Shown here: positions 4,985 to 5,146 of the stretch, one piece after another
Layout: every line of letters begins with the position of its first letter
Position numbering within the stretch: the first letter of the stretch is position 1
Source: JAWXTP01 sp044433415
Lineage (GTDB): Bacteria > Bacteroidota > Bacteroidia > Bacteroidales > Rikenellaceae
Direction of reading: 5' to 3'
Assembly: GCA_044433415.1 (NCBI GenBank)
Contig: JAWXTP010000168.1
Span: 1 to 5,146, forward strand
Length of the DNA stretch: 5,146 bases
Notes under the pieces: model-generated
The model's database searches: none
What the model saw: only the letters and a program-made list of their open reading frames with translations
Told to the model about the DNA's origin: nothing
Translations under genes and position numbers: made by a program

Positions 4985-5030
4985 AAAATGATAGCATTTT
5001 TAAAATCAAGAAAGTCAATTTCGGTTTTAA
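4985..5030 (+). other. 16S leader stems between boxA and 16S
   Basis: AAAATG-ATAG-CATTTT (4985-5000) is a 6-bp hairpin. TTAAAATC (5000-5007) pairs with GGTTTTAA (5023-5030) with one G-U pair and can enclose a GAAA/TTTC stem. These may belong to the pre-16S processing region. The RNase III stem proper needs the 3' flank of 16S, which is outside the window. Confidence 0.3.
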
Positions 5031-5073
5031 TAACATTAAGTAGTCAGGACTAAAACTTTATAATAAAATTTTT

Positions 5074-5146
<73 letters not shown>

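Overview
The window reads as an AT-rich chromosomal segment from a member of the Bacteroidota, most likely order Bacteroidales. Four things support this. The start of a 16S rRNA gene at the right edge has Bacteroidales-type sequence after the conserved 5' primer site. Promoters match the Bacteroidetes TTTG / TAnnTTTG form rather than TTGACA / TATAAT. Start codons are preceded by A/T-rich sequence instead of Shine-Dalgarno motifs. All five proteins resemble Bacteroidales families. All genes are on the + strand.

Layout: (1) 1-249 is a promoter and a roughly 130-nt leader that can form two mutually exclusive hairpins, ahead of a long-form purM-like gene (250-1425, purine synthesis). (2) A probable terminator (1464-1500) follows, then a YciO/YrdC/Sua5-family gene (1555-2169). 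(3) 2168-2379 is a gene-free, strongly palindromic stretch built from two interleaved inverted-repeat pairs; it looks like a degenerate MITE-like element. (4) A probable three-gene operon comes next: a four-helix membrane protein resembling DUF4199 (2406-2942), ruvC with a TTG start 9 nt after the previous stop (2952-3503), and a DUF4369/TlpA-type thioredoxin-fold lipoprotein (3534-4526). It is closed by a strong intrinsic terminator (4576-4612). (5) 4613-5073 is the rRNA operon control region: AT-rich upstream DNA, two near-consensus tandem promoters (P1 about 4773-4803, P2 about 4879-4910), each followed within a few bases by a perfect hairpin, then a boxA-like sequence. (6) 16S rRNA begins at about 5074 and runs off the window.

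The genes are mostly housekeeping: purine synthesis, a possible tRNA t6A-related enzyme, Holliday-junction resolution, and envelope redox or folding. I see no defence system, CRISPR array, prophage or coding mobile element. The least explained parts are non-coding: the interleaved palindrome at 2168-2379, the switch-like purM leader, and the hairpins at the 5' ends of both rRNA transcripts.
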